From Deinococcus yavapaiensis KR-236 (GTDB taxonomy: Bacteria; Deinococcota; Deinococci; Deinococcales; Deinococcaceae), in contig NZ_QJSX01000013.1 of NCBI RefSeq assembly GCF_003217515.1, positions 1-64,000 on the forward strand: a stretch of DNA of 64,000 nucleotides. Direction: 5' to 3'. This document shows positions 28,152 through 37,732 of the stretch, piece after piece. Numbering within the stretch: the stretch's first letter is position 1; each line of letters begins with the position of its first letter. Under the pieces are notes generated by a model. It saw only the letters and a list, made by a program, of their open reading frames with translations, made no database searches and had not been told where the DNA came from. Made by a program: the position numbers and the translations under genes.

Positions 28152-29774
28152 ATGATGAGGAGAATGAAGAAACGCCACTTCGTCGCCTTCACGCTTTTGA
28201 TGAGCTCGGCGGCGGCCGCTTGTGGTGGGGCGCTCACCGCCGAACCACCGCCCACCTCGTCTCGTTTCGTCTTCCTCATCGACACGTCGGCCAGCATGCT
28301 CGGCGCGAACGAGTCGCCTGTGATCTTCCCACGCGTCAAGCAAGAACTGAAACGCTTTCTCGCGACGGCGCCCGCGAACACGGAAGTGCAACTCGCCACC
28401 TTCGACGCGGGTCTCACATTCACACGCTCATTTCGTTTGCCCGAGCAGCGGCAGCAGTTCGCGGGGTACGTCGACCGCTTGGACGCCCACGGTCGCCGCA
28501 CGTTCATCTACCGTTCGCTGCAGACGCTGCTCGATCAACTGCCCGCCCGTGACGACGTCGCCACGACCTTGTTCCTGCTGACCGACGGCCACGACAACGA
28601 CAGCGCGTCCTCCGCGCGCTTGCAGCAAGTGCTGCGATCCTACGCGCTACGCCGCGGCGCGTACGACTGGCTGTACTACGTGACGCTTGGTTTGCAAACG
28701 CCGCCCGACGTGGCAAGCCAATTGCAGCGCGTGCCGCGCACGCGCACGCTCAGCGCCGCGCCCGGGCAACTGCCGAGCTTCAGCGTCGTGCGCGTGCAAC
28801 CCGCTCAACTCGACTTGGGCAACGTGAAACTCCACCCGAATCCGACGCGCACTGTGGCGTTGCGAACGCAAGGACGCACGGTGCCGTTGAGCGTACGCGT
28901 CGAATCGCCCACCCTCGAACGGCACGGCGCGTTCGTGCAAGCCACGCTGCGACCAGGTGCAACCGCGCGCCTGCACTTTCAATTGCGCAACACTGAGAAC
29001 TTACCGGACGGCACGTACACGGCGAAGTTATGCTTCACCGCGCCGGAAGGTGCGATCGTGCAACCCGACGCCGTCGCGTTGAACCTCGCGTACCACCCGG
29101 CGGCCACGTACACGCTCACGTCGACCGCCACGGCCGTCACCGACCTTCCCCGCGGCGGCCGCACCCGCGTCACGTTCGACGTCAGCGGCAACTCGTGGGT
29201 GTCAACGCCCCTCACGGTGCGCTTGGCGGACGTGCCCGAAGGCTTGACTGGCACCGTGAACGGACGGCGTGAAGCGCTCGTCGAACTTGGCGAGCAGCTG
29301 ACGGTGGAGTTGCGCAACGACCACCTTCCCCCGGGCGAGCACGTCAACGTTCGCCTTGCCGTGAGCGGACCACTTGACGCGGCCGTCCAGCCCGTCGCGC
29401 CGATCATCGTGCGGCAACCGTTGACGTGGTGGGAACGCTGGTGGTGGGCGGCGCTCGCCGCGATGATCGTTCTCAGCGCGTTGCTCACCCGCGGGTGGAT
29501 CGCGCGTCGCCCGTGGGCGTACGCGCTGCTCGGCGACCGCCGACTGCCGCTTCGCGGTGAGCAAGCGACCCTCGACGCGCTCGGCGCTCACGTGCGCGGC
29601 GTGAAAGTGTCGCGTCGCGCCAACAGCGTCCGCGTGCGGCACCTGCCTGACGCCGTGCAACTCCTCGATGAAGGCTTCGACGTGAGCGCCGGCGAATCCA
29701 TCGCCTTCGACACTTCCATTCAAGTGCTGCGTGACGGCGCCCACGCAGGCGACCTCACCTTCCGGCGTCCTTGA
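28152..29774 (+). CDS. membrane-anchored von Willebrand factor A protein
   Basis: About 540 residues. A signal sequence (KKRHFVAFTLLMSSAAAA, then CGG) starts it; Cys may be a lipid site, though the lipobox is imperfect. The ATG could be 28152, 28155 or 28164. A vWA domain follows, with MIDAS residues in FLIDTSASML (DxSxS) and later LTDGHDND. The middle has beta-sandwich-like segments (FHLQ-type TARLHFQLRNTENLPDG and NVRLAVSGPLDA), probably two Ig-like domains. A transmembrane helix (WWWAALAAMIVLSALL, near residue 435) leaves a C-terminal cytoplasmic tail of about 100 residues. It lies nine bases before the tubulin-like gene, which suggests an operon and a direct membrane partner for the GTPase. 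Confidence 0.85.
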   Translation: MMRRMKKRHFVAFTLLMSSAAAACGGALTAEPPPTSSRFVFLIDTSASMLGANESPVIFPRVKQELKRFLATAPANTEVQLATFDAGLTFTRSFRLPEQRQQFAGYVDRLDAHGRRTFIYRSLQTLLDQLPARDDVATTLFLLTDGHDNDSASSARLQQVLRSYALRRGAYDWLYYVTLGLQTPPDVASQLQRVPRTRTLSAAPGQLPSFSVVRVQPAQLDLGNVKLHPNPTRTVALRTQGRTVPLSVRVESPTLERHGAFVQATLRPGATARLHFQLRNTENLPDGTYTAKLCFTAPEGAIVQPDAVALNLAYHPAATYTLTSTATAVTDLPRGGRTRVTFDVSGNSWVSTPLTVRLADVPEGLTGTVNGRREALVELGEQLTVELRNDHLPPGEHVNVRLAVSGPLDAAVQPVAPIIVRQPLTWWERWWWAALAAMIVLSALLTRGWIARRPWAYALLGDRRLPLRGEQATLDALGAHVRGVKVSRRANSVRVRHLPDAVQLLDEGFDVSAGESIAFDTSIQVLRDGAHAGDLTFRRP

Positions 29775-29782
29775 GGAGCATT

Positions 29783-32536
29783 ATGAACCTGCCCGTTCAC
29801 CATTTGAAACGCACCGTCCTGATCGGCTTGGGCGGCACCGGCAAAGAAGCGTTGCTGCACGCCAAACGCAAGTACATCGAGACCTTCGGGGAAATGCCGC
29901 CCCTCGTGTCCTTCTTGGTCATCGACACCACGAACGACAACGCCAGCAGCGTCCCCGCGCGCCGCCCGGATGGCGTCGTGGAAGACGTGAAACTCAACGC
30001 CAACGAGTTGGTGCACATCGTCGCGCGCGGCGCGAGCCAACTCCCGAAAGTCAACGACGAAGTGCGCGAGTGGTGGCCGCACAAAGCCTCCTTGAAGTCC
30101 AACATCATGTCCGGCGCGGGGCAAGTGCGTGCCCTTGGACGCCTCGCGTTGTTCGCCAACGCCAAAACCGTGTACGAAACGCTGCGCAACCTCCTCGCGG
30201 ACGCGCGTGACTACAGCAAAGTGCGCACGCCCGCCGACGCGACCGCTATTTACGAGTCGCTCGGGCCGAACTTGACGGTGTGCGTCGCCGGCTCTATCGC
30301 CGGTGGCACCGGCTCAGGCACCTTCATCGACGTGGCGCTCATCTTGCGTGACCTGCTCAAAGACGAAGATCAATTGTTCGGGTACCTGGTGCTGCCCGAC
30401 ATCTTCACGCCCAATCCCGGCACGCAAAACGTCGAAGCCAACGCGTACGGCGCGCTTAAAGAACTCGATTACTTGATGAGTCGAGACGACAGTTGGGCGT
30501 ACACCTTCGGCGGTCGACGCATCGAAGTGCACAAGAAACCGTTCGACATGACTTTCCTCGTGAATCGGCAAAATCGTGCGGGCAAGACGTTCAACGACAA
30601 GGAAAACCTCAGCGAGTTGATCGGCATCGGCATGTTCCTCGCGGGCGGACCGCTTGGCAAAGAACAAGCGGACATCTTCGACAACATCGTCGTGCAACTC
30701 ACCGAAGGGCAAGGGCGTTTTTACGGCAAGACCGCGCACTACGCCAGTTTCGGCGCGGCCGAACTGCAGTTCGAAACGTCGAACCTTGATGTCGCGCGCA
30801 CCCGCGAAGTGCTCGCGGAAGCGGCCGCGTGGCTGCAAACCCCGCAACGCCCGTGGTCGTGCGACACGCTCGCGTTGCAAACCCTGGACGCGGACGCCGC
30901 GCCGGACGTGCCGTTCCAAGCGGCGCCGCTGGACGACGCGCACAAAGAACAAGCCGCGTGGGCCGCTTGGCAAACGCAACTGGACGGCGTCGCGGCGCGC
31001 ACGCAAGAACTGCAAGTTCGAGCGTGGCAACCGCAAGTCGAGCAGTGGACGCGTCAACTTGAAGAGCGGCTGCGCGCGGCGTTCAAGCAAGGCCACAGTT
31101 TCACCGACTTGCGCGTCGGCCTCGAACAACACGCGGCCGAGCTTGGCAAGCACCTGCACGCGTTGGAAGCGGCGCGGGACAAAACGCACGCGGAGTACAC
31201 GGAACTCAAAGAGCGGTACACCACCCAAATTCGCGCGAACGTGCCTACGCGCACGAGCGGCTTTTTGAACTTGGGCGGTCGGTCGTCCGCAGCCGAGCCG
31301 GTCTTGACGCGCAAAGCCCTCGCGAGCGCGCGTGATCACGCGCAACGCGTCGGCATGAGCGTCGCGCGCGTGCACACGGTCGAGCGGTACCTCGCGCGCG
31401 TGCGCACGCACCTCACCGAGTTCGGGCAAGCGAGCGCGCGCGTCGCGCAGTGGTTCGCGGAACGCACCGGACAAACCCGCTTCGCGGCGCGCGCGTCCGC
31501 GTTGCCGCCCCGACCGTTCACGTTGACGTTGCCACCCGCGCACTTGCCGAGCGACCCGAGTCTCGTGACGGTGCGTGACACGCCCGCCGTGGCGCGGGTG
31601 CGCGGCATTGGCTTGGACGAACTGCTCACCGATGGGTACGCGCGCGCCCTCGCCACCGCCTTCGAGGAACGCGCGACGAGCACCTTGCGCGATTGGCTCG
31701 CGAACGCCGTCGCGCAAAACCCGATGGATCCGCTGCGGCGCGAAGTGGACCGGACGTTTCGTGAACTCGACGAGATCAGCGCGCCGTGCTGGGATTACCA
31801 AGACGCGTGGGTGTCCAACCCGGCCGTCGGGCACCTCGAGCAACTCAACATTCTCGGCGTGGCGGACAAACGCGACGAGCACGACCCGGTGCTCAGCCCG
31901 GTCGTGCAAGACGTCTTCGCGGGGCACTTGCACAAATTCCAATTGGTGTCCACCGGGGATCCGAACCGCGTGATCTTGTACAAGGTGGAAGCCGCGATTC
32001 CCGCGTTCGCGTTGGCGAACGCGCACGTGTACCGCGAGAAGTACGCGCGTCTCAGCGGCAACGCCAGTTACCACATTCACCGCGCGTGGGAGTCGCTGCC
32101 GGACCTCACGCCGCTGCCACACGTTGACGAAGCGCGTGAATTGTGGACGCGCGCGCGCGTTCTCGGGCACGTCAAAGTCGCCGTTGACACGGGCGCGTAC
32201 CAATACCAATCGGATCGTGACGGCACGCTGCGCTGGTACCCGCTGCACCGCAGCGTCACCGCATCGTTCGACGAGTTGTGCCGCAACTTCTTCTTGTACA
32301 AGGAAATGGAGAAGTTCGTGGAACTCGAATGGTCGAAGTGGAGCGCGGATCAACAAGCGAAGAACCTCGAGAAGTTCTTGGCGTTGAGTTGGAACCTCGC
32401 GAATGACGCGGAACGCCCGGACGAAGAACGTGAATTCTTCCAAGCGCAAGCGTCGTGCACCGCCACCATGCTCGAACGCGTCCTTTCAAGCCGTTCGCAT
32501 CGCATTCTCGACGACTTCACCGCACTGTTGGAGTGA
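29783..32536 (+). CDS. tubulin/FtsZ-like GTPase (Tubulin_2-type)
   Basis: A 917-residue protein. The ATG at 29783 has GAGGAG four bases upstream. The N-terminal third is a tubulin/FtsZ GTPase domain: RTVLIGLGGTGKEALLHAK (about residues 9-27) and the tubulin signature GSIAGGTGSGTFIDVALIL (about 174-192), the glycine loop that holds GTP phosphates. FLVNRQNRAGKTFNDKENL and the later acidic segments fit the family. Helical, Arg/Glu/Gln-rich sequence (about residues 370-560) suggests coiled coils for filament or membrane contact. It is much longer than FtsZ (about 350-400), as in the Tubulin_2/FtsZ-like families described by Makarova and Koonin, which they linked to vWA proteins in membrane remodelling. 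It lies between the vWA gene and a 690-residue partner. Confidence 0.85.
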   Translation: MNLPVHHLKRTVLIGLGGTGKEALLHAKRKYIETFGEMPPLVSFLVIDTTNDNASSVPARRPDGVVEDVKLNANELVHIVARGASQLPKVNDEVREWWPHKASLKSNIMSGAGQVRALGRLALFANAKTVYETLRNLLADARDYSKVRTPADATAIYESLGPNLTVCVAGSIAGGTGSGTFIDVALILRDLLKDEDQLFGYLVLPDIFTPNPGTQNVEANAYGALKELDYLMSRDDSWAYTFGGRRIEVHKKPFDMTFLVNRQNRAGKTFNDKENLSELIGIGMFLAGGPLGKEQADIFDNIVVQLTEGQGRFYGKTAHYASFGAAELQFETSNLDVARTREVLAEAAAWLQTPQRPWSCDTLALQTLDADAAPDVPFQAAPLDDAHKEQAAWAAWQTQLDGVAARTQELQVRAWQPQVEQWTRQLEERLRAAFKQGHSFTDLRVGLEQHAAELGKHLHALEAARDKTHAEYTELKERYTTQIRANVPTRTSGFLNLGGRSSAAEPVLTRKALASARDHAQRVGMSVARVHTVERYLARVRTHLTEFGQASARVAQWFAERTGQTRFAARASALPPRPFTLTLPPAHLPSDPSLVTVRDTPAVARVRGIGLDELLTDGYARALATAFEERATSTLRDWLANAVAQNPMDPLRREVDRTFRELDEISAPCWDYQDAWVSNPAVGHLEQLNILGVADKRDEHDPVLSPVVQDVFAGHLHKFQLVSTGDPNRVILYKVEAAIPAFALANAHVYREKYARLSGNASYHIHRAWESLPDLTPLPHVDEARELWTRARVLGHVKVAVDTGAYQYQSDRDGTLRWYPLHRSVTASFDELCRNFFLYKEMEKFVELEWSKWSADQQAKNLEKFLALSWNLANDAERPDEEREFFQAQASCTATMLERVLSSRSHRILDDFTALLE

Positions 32537-34609
32537 ATGATGCGTTTGCACCCGACCATCGTCGTCGCGTTTGAAGGCACGCCGCACCGATTGCTGCCAT
32601 CGTTGGAGTGCGCGTGGCAAGAACGCGAAGGGCTGCTGCGCGAAAGCTTGGAAGTCACGCGTTCGCCTGAAGCGTTGACGCGCGCGCTGCGCGCGCTGCT
32701 GTCGCAAGAGCGGTTGCTGTCGCTGCGACGGCGAGGGCACGTCGTCGACCGAGCGGTGACCCTCGTGTGGCTCGCCGACGCGCACGACGAACACCTCATG
32801 TCGCACGTCAACCGCTTGCCCACGACGCTCGAGCAAGCGGACTGGGCCGGCTTGGAAGTGCGACTGCACGTGCTGCTGCTGCTGCCGGACGTCGCGGCCA
32901 GTACACCCGAACAGTGGACGCACGCCAAAGCGAACGTGTCGCGCCTCGAAGCGAGCGAAACGGCCGTGCCTGTCACGCGCGTGTGGCCGTTGTCGCTGCG
33001 TAACCAAGCGGACTTGTACTTGCAACACCCTGAGGACCTCGCGCCACTCGCGCAGCACTTCGTGGAGTTGTGCGTGCTCAGCGACGTGCCGCTCGGCCGC
33101 GTCACGCCGAACGGGCGCGACTGGGCCGCCTTGGGCATGTGCGCCCTGCACGCACACAGCGCGCCAGAAAGCGAATTGATCACGCGGCTGTGGTCGTCGT
33201 TGTGGCCACCGTCGAACGACGCGCTGCCCAGCGTCGCGTTGCCGCCCGACGTGCCCGACGCGACGTTGCCAGCGCCGGACGCGTCCGACGACGACGCGCA
33301 CGCCGAACGCGCGTGGCGAGACGCGCTCACCACGGCCTTGCGGGCGCCACGTCAATTCGTGGACGAGCACCTCGCTCGGTACGACGAGCCGCTCCCGTGG
33401 GAGTACGGTCGAATCGCGTTGCAGCAAAGCCCCGCGCGACTGGCGGACATGGCGGCGCGTTTGGACCACGCGCTGGACGTGACCGCGCGGCAAGTGGACG
33501 CGGTCGTCGACGAGTGCGACCGCGCGGGCGGCGTGGAAGGCCACCGTGCGCGCTTGCGTCGCCTGCTCGCGCGGCAACGGCGAGGTCGCGCGGTGGACGA
33601 CGCGACCGTGACGCGCCTCACCGCGCTGCTCGCCGACGTTGACAGCGCGCTCGCGTCGCACGACGCCACGTGGTTCGTGACGCACGACGACACGGCGCGT
33701 CGCGCACGCACGCAACTCACCGTCTTGGAGGAACGCCGCGCCGCCCTCCTCGCAAACCTCGCCGCCCTCGGACCGTCCACGCCCGAACCGCAAGGCTGCT
33801 TGGCGTTCTTGCTGCGTCCATTCACGAGGCGGCAACGACGCGCGCGTGCCGAACGCGAACGGCAACGCGACGCGCTGCAACGCTGTTTGCGGGCGTTACG
33901 CCGCGAACGGCACGAGCACTTCGGGAGCGTCGCGCGCGCCACGTGGCAGTGGGAACGGACGTTGCTGCGCTACCGCGTGCGCCTCGCGCACCTAGAAGCG
34001 TTGCAGCACGAACGCGCCCGCCTCACCGAAACGCAACGCGCGTTGCGACGCGCGACCGAACGGCCGCTCTCACCGCCCGCGCCGCACCCGTTGCGACTGC
34101 ACGTAACGACTCCGGACGCGGTGCCGACCGTGGAGGTCGCCGCGGCAGCCGAGGCGCTACGACACCATGGCCTCGTGGAGTTGCTGTGGGACGGTGACGT
34201 CGACGACGTGCACGCGCGCCTCGCGCACACTGCCGCCGACTTGCGGCGCGCGCACCACGTGAACGTCACGGCGTTCACGGAGGACGTGTGGGCGGCGGCG
34301 CAACTCGCGGCCGCGCCGCGTGTCGCCGCGCACGACCGCCCAGGGCAGCAAGTCACGTTCGCGGTGCTCGGCAACGCCGCGCCTCCCCCACTGCCCGGAC
34401 CGGCGTGGACGTCACCCACGTGGTTCGCGGGTGAAGTGCTGCTGCTGCAAGTGCTTGAACCGCTCGGTCCTGACCAACTGCTCGGCTTGAACGGCGGCGC
34501 GTCGCCGTCCACGACCGCAGAACCAAACGACGTTCCACCTCCCGCGCCGCCTTCACCGCCGAGTGAAGGCGCTTCATCGCTGATTCAAACGTTGCTCGCG
34601 ACACGATGA
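32537..34609 (+). CDS. 690-residue helical protein, third gene of the tubulin-like operon
   Basis: The ATG follows the tubulin-like stop without a gap, so translation is probably coupled. The protein has no family I recognise. The first 230 residues are mixed alpha/beta (TIVVAFEGTPHRLL, RAVTLVWLADAHDEHLM, RLHVLLLLPDVAA), like a small Rossmann or ligand-binding domain. Residues about 290-530 are Arg/Ala/Glu-rich and probably coiled coil (RRQRRARAERERQRDALQRC). A C-terminal globular part ends in a Pro-rich tail. No Walker motif is seen. By position it is the natural adaptor or effector of the vWA-tubulin pair; the IS3 element sits 69 bases downstream and may have cut the operon. Confidence 0.8.
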   Translation: MMRLHPTIVVAFEGTPHRLLPSLECAWQEREGLLRESLEVTRSPEALTRALRALLSQERLLSLRRRGHVVDRAVTLVWLADAHDEHLMSHVNRLPTTLEQADWAGLEVRLHVLLLLPDVAASTPEQWTHAKANVSRLEASETAVPVTRVWPLSLRNQADLYLQHPEDLAPLAQHFVELCVLSDVPLGRVTPNGRDWAALGMCALHAHSAPESELITRLWSSLWPPSNDALPSVALPPDVPDATLPAPDASDDDAHAERAWRDALTTALRAPRQFVDEHLARYDEPLPWEYGRIALQQSPARLADMAARLDHALDVTARQVDAVVDECDRAGGVEGHRARLRRLLARQRRGRAVDDATVTRLTALLADVDSALASHDATWFVTHDDTARRARTQLTVLEERRAALLANLAALGPSTPEPQGCLAFLLRPFTRRQRRARAERERQRDALQRCLRALRRERHEHFGSVARATWQWERTLLRYRVRLAHLEALQHERARLTETQRALRRATERPLSPPAPHPLRLHVTTPDAVPTVEVAAAAEALRHHGLVELLWDGDVDDVHARLAHTAADLRRAHHVNVTAFTEDVWAAAQLAAAPRVAAHDRPGQQVTFAVLGNAAPPPLPGPAWTSPTWFAGEVLLLQVLEPLGPDQLLGLNGGASPSTTAEPNDVPPPAPPSPPSEGASSLIQTLLATR

Positions 34610-34723
34610 CGACCGTGCCGCACGGCCGTTCGTTGCGCACGTCCTTCCCAGTGCGGCGGTCACGGTGTTTCGCGTGCTGAGGTTCACCCCGTCGTCGGTC
34701 CACCTCGAATGCGTCACAGTACC

Positions 34724-35568
34724 TCAGCCCGCCAACTGGCGGGCAAATTCATGAGGAGCAAGGTTGCCCAGCGAGCTGTGCGGCCGAATGTCGTTGTAAT
34801 CCTGCCGCCACACGGACAAGCTCAACCGCGCTTGCGGCAAGCTCAAAAACCAGTGCGTGTTCAAGAACTCGTCTCGCATCCGCCCATTGAAACTCTCAAT
34901 GTAGGCGTTCTGCATCGGCTTGCCCGGCTCGATGAATTCCTGTTTGATGACGTGCTCGAAGGCCCACGAGTCAAGCGCTTTGCCCGTGAACTCCGGCCCG
35001 TTATCGCTCAGCAACACCTTCGGCTTGCCCCGCTCCTTCACGGCCTCACTCAGCAGGCGCACGACGACCGCGCCGGGAATCGAGGTTGCCGCATAACTCA
35101 ACACGCACTCTCTCGTGCAGTCGTCGACGACGTTCAGCACGCGAAAGCGCTGCCCGCTGGCGAGTTGGTCGGTCACGAAATCCTGCTCCACCGCTCATTG
35201 CGATTGCCCGGCGGCGGGGTGAGCACACGCCCCCCAGCGGCCCCCTTTCTTCGGGTCTTTTTGCGGACGGCCAGGCCGAGCGAGCGGTAGACCCGGTAGA
35301 CCCGCTTGTGGTTGACGACCTCGCCGTCGCGGCGCAGCAGGACGTGCAGGCGTCGGTAGCCGAATCGAGGTCGATCGACGGCCAGCTGCTTGAGCTTGTT
35401 TTCCAGCGCCGCGTCGTCTTTTTGGCTTTCGTAGCGCTGCGTCGAGCGGTGGAAGCCAAGCATCTTGCACGCACGACGTAAGCTCACCCCGAACTGGTCG
35501 CGCACGAACTTCACCACGCGCTTTTTGACGGGTGTTTGGGCGTGCGGCGTGGCGTCGGGGTCTACCAC
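34724..35568 (-). pseudogene. IS3-family transposase orfB, frameshifted by one base
   Basis: The DDE catalytic half of the IS3 transposase. The upstream part (35568-35173) has the family core RACKMLGFHRSTQRYE, RPRFGYRRLHVLLRR and ends [10 protein letters not shown] at a stop. The downstream part (35191-34724) resumes at [18 protein letters not shown], then [16 protein letters not shown] and [20 protein letters not shown]. The expected junction is ERWSMDFVTD; the DNA reads AGCAGGATTTC where AGCATGGATTTC is expected, a single T lost at about 35182. This breaks the protein at the first catalytic Asp. The split is not the normal orfA/orfB frameshift, which lies at 35569-35574. Confidence 0.85.
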
Positions 35569-35828
35569 TTTTTTCCGACGACCTCCTTGAGAATGCTGTT
35601 GTCGAGGGCGAGGTCCGCGACGAGCTTCTTCAGGCGTCGGTTTTCTTCTTCGAGGGCTTTGAGCCGCTTGGCGTCGTCGTGCGTCATGCCGCCGTACTTG
35701 GCTTGCCAGCGCTGAATGCTCGTTCGCGCGACGCCAACTTCACGGGCGACCTGCTCGATCGTCTGTCCGGCTTCGACCTTGGCGAGGATGTCGAGGATTT
35801 CTTTCTCGGTGTACTGCTTGCGTTTCAT
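35562..35828 (-). CDS. IS3-family transposase orfA
   Basis: An 88-residue DNA-binding half of the IS3 transposase, with a helix-turn-helix (GQTIEQVAREVGVARTSIQR) and a leucine-zipper-like end (RLKALEEENRRLKKLVADLA), closing in KKW as in the IS407 group. It overlaps orfB. A run of six A on the minus strand at 35574-35569, followed by G, is the usual slippery site for the minus-one frameshift that makes the fused transposase. Alone it acts as a repressor or binding subunit. Confidence 0.9.
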   Translation of the reverse strand: MKRKQYTEKEILDILAKVEAGQTIEQVAREVGVARTSIQRWQAKYGGMTHDDAKRLKALEEENRRLKKLVADLALDNSILKEVVGKKW

Positions 35829-36005
35829 GCCCTCTCCTTCTGGACCATCGTGTCCTATTCGGAGTGGGCCGACAAACCGGGTTCACGTCAAACCTCAGAC
35901 GGCGCAGCGCTCGTCACGCGGGTGTGGTCGTGGGAAGCTCGGTGGGCATGTGCGCTTGTACGGACGGGCGGGCAGTGAAAGACTACCGTTTGGAAGCGAG
36001 GTTAC

Positions 36006-37649
36006 ATGACTCACTTGAACGACACGCCTTCGTGGAACGCGACCGGCGAGGAGCGCGTTTCGACGCGTGCACCGCGCGCCGTGGCGGACGGCAGCACGCA
36101 CTTCGGGAACACCCCGTTGGATTTGATGACGCGTTTACGCGTAGCGAGCGGGAACGACACGCTCGACGAGCAAGGTGCGCGGCGTGTGATCGCGCAACTC
36201 GGACTGCAGCAGCGCGAAGCGCTTCTCGCGGAACTTGAGGAGCGTGATCGTGATGACACGGCGCGCGTGTTGAACGTGGCGCGTGAGCACGTCCCGAACA
36301 TCATTTACAGTGGCGTGCGTCGCGCGGCGGCGTTACTGCGCGGTGACACGGTGAGTGTCCGCGCGCAACCGCACCTTGGCATTCTAGGTAAGATGCGTCG
36401 CGCGCTCAGCGAACCGGACCTTGACGAGGTGAGCGCCGTGGAGTTCGCGCGTGAACTGGGCGGCGCGGGCGGGGCAGTGCTCGTCGCTCGTCTCGAAGGG
36501 TTCAGCATCGTCGAGGTGGCCGCGCGGGACGGCACGACGGCCACGAGCGTCAACAAGCTCGAGCAGCGGGCGCTGGCGGAACTCGCCGAGCGCTTGGGTG
36601 AGCGAAGCGTGACGAGCTCGTCGTGCGAACGCATGGTGTCACTTGAAGCGTGGTGGCCGAACCGCACGACGAGCTTGGGCATGGCGCGCCGCTTGGCGCA
36701 AGATTACCGCATCAGCGGCCTTCAGCACGTGGTGGGCGTGAACGGCGGCATTCACATGACGATCGTGCCGGAAGACGCACGGGTGCTGGCGACGTTCGAA
36801 GCGACGCCGCCCGTGCCGAGCGCGTACGTGACGCTTGAAGTGTGGGCGGATGCGCGTGGCGTGAGTTACAAGATGGCGACGGACTTGGCGGCGGAAGGAC
36901 GCTTGCGGTCGATCGTGCGGGCGCGCGCACGTCTGGCCGTGCACCGCGACGAGCCGTTGCCGGACGCGGTGGCGCGCACGTTGAGCGCGGCGGATCTGGC
37001 GCGTGTCGCGCGGCAACTCGGGCGTGACGCGATCACCGCCGAGGAGATTCGCGTGTTGGTGCACGCGCATCAAGATCGATTGCGTGAACGTGACGTGCAG
37101 ATTTTGCAGTGGCGCTTCGATGAACGCGGACCGGCGACCCTCGAGGAGATCGGGCAGGTGTTGGGGTTGACGCGTGAACGCGTGCGGCAACTCGAAGCGA
37201 AAGCGTTGCAGCGCCTCGCGAGCTTGCCTGCGCCCGTGACGTCTGACGGGCGTCCGCTGACGCCGAGCACGCGGGACCTGGTGGACAAGCCGATGCCGCC
37301 GCCGCCGCTTGCCGACTTGCCGTACGGAGAGCCTGACGACGAGCTTGACGGTGAGGCGAACGGTGAGCCGGACGATGCTTCAGCGCACGGGGAGGACGTG
37401 CCGCGCGGGCGGGAGTACCTTGATCATGACGCGCTCGCGCGGTTGCTGCGCACGTCGAGGGAAACGGCGGGCATTGCGTTGGAGGACGTCGCTGATTGGA
37501 CAGGCGTGAATGTGTTCGATCTCACCGCGTGGGAAGTGGGCGCGGCGTCACCGGACGTCGCGTCGATCGTGTTGCTGGCGGAGTTGTACGGCGTGAGCAC
37601 CCTCGCGTTGCTTGCGCGGGTCATCCGCCCTGCCGAGGCAGGACGGTGA
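36006..37649 (+). CDS. regulator with sigma-70 region 4-like and XRE-like domains
   Basis: A 547-residue protein likely to bind DNA. Residues about 350-405 (DRLRERDVQILQWRF, then LEEIGQVLGLTRERVRQLEAKALQRL) match sigma-70 region 4, the helix-turn-helix that reads the -35 element. An earlier segment (VARLEGFSIVEVAARDGTTATSVNKLEQRALAEL, written in parts: VEVAARDGTT and NKLEQRALAEL) looks like a second, degenerate copy. The C-terminus (residues about 480-545: LLRTSRETAGIALEDVADWT, then VNVFDLTAWEVG) is XRE/Cro-like. No region 2 for core polymerase binding was seen, so it is probably not a complete sigma factor. It sits downstream of the IS3 element and overlaps a tiny ORF, and may control the adjacent accessory genes. 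Confidence 0.7.
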   Translation: MTHLNDTPSWNATGEERVSTRAPRAVADGSTHFGNTPLDLMTRLRVASGNDTLDEQGARRVIAQLGLQQREALLAELEERDRDDTARVLNVAREHVPNIIYSGVRRAAALLRGDTVSVRAQPHLGILGKMRRALSEPDLDEVSAVEFARELGGAGGAVLVARLEGFSIVEVAARDGTTATSVNKLEQRALAELAERLGERSVTSSSCERMVSLEAWWPNRTTSLGMARRLAQDYRISGLQHVVGVNGGIHMTIVPEDARVLATFEATPPVPSAYVTLEVWADARGVSYKMATDLAAEGRLRSIVRARARLAVHRDEPLPDAVARTLSAADLARVARQLGRDAITAEEIRVLVHAHQDRLRERDVQILQWRFDERGPATLEEIGQVLGLTRERVRQLEAKALQRLASLPAPVTSDGRPLTPSTRDLVDKPMPPPPLADLPYGEPDDELDGEANGEPDDASAHGEDVPRGREYLDHDALARLLRTSRETAGIALEDVADWTGVNVFDLTAWEVGAASPDVASIVLLAELYGVSTLALLARVIRPAEAGR

Positions 37650-37732
37650 ACGGCATGATCGACGCTTCAGCGGATCTTGTCGTGGATGACGGCACGTTTG
37701 AAGGGGTGGTTCGAGTGGACGTGCGGCCGTGA
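37646..37732 (+). CDS. 28-residue ORF coupled on both sides
   Basis: A tiny frame beginning GTG at 37646, which overlaps the regulator stop, and ending at a TGA (37730-37732) that overlaps the GTG start of the next gene. It encodes VNGMIDASADLVVDDGTFEG and eight more residues. Its residue mix is protein-like, and both junctions are GTGA overlaps, the usual mark of coupled translation. It may simply be a coupling leader. Unknown function. Confidence 0.4.
   Translation: MNGMIDASADLVVDDGTFEGVVRVDVRP

Larger units (their letters stand above)
34678..35885 (-). mobile_element. IS3-family (IS407-group-like) insertion sequence
   Basis: A roughly 1.2-kb element with two overlapping genes on the minus strand. 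Imperfect terminal inverted repeats can be matched: the right end reads inward TGAACCCGGTTTGTCGG, then CCACTCCGAAT; the left end (34678 on) has GTCGTCGG, then TCCACCTCGAAT. The exact left base and target duplication could not be fixed. The transposase is broken (see the orfB entry), so the element is probably not self-mobile. It separates the vWA-tubulin operon from the sigma-like regulator. Confidence 0.8.

Noticed and set aside
30314..32449. A 711-codon minus-strand open frame inside the tubulin-like gene
   Set aside because: Arg-rich with no motif; the plus frame has the GTPase signature and tight junctions.
35173..35191. Programmed frameshifting as reason for the IS3 orfB split
   Set aside because: The usual slippery run is at the orfA/orfB overlap (35569-35574); here one base is missing from a conserved coding block.
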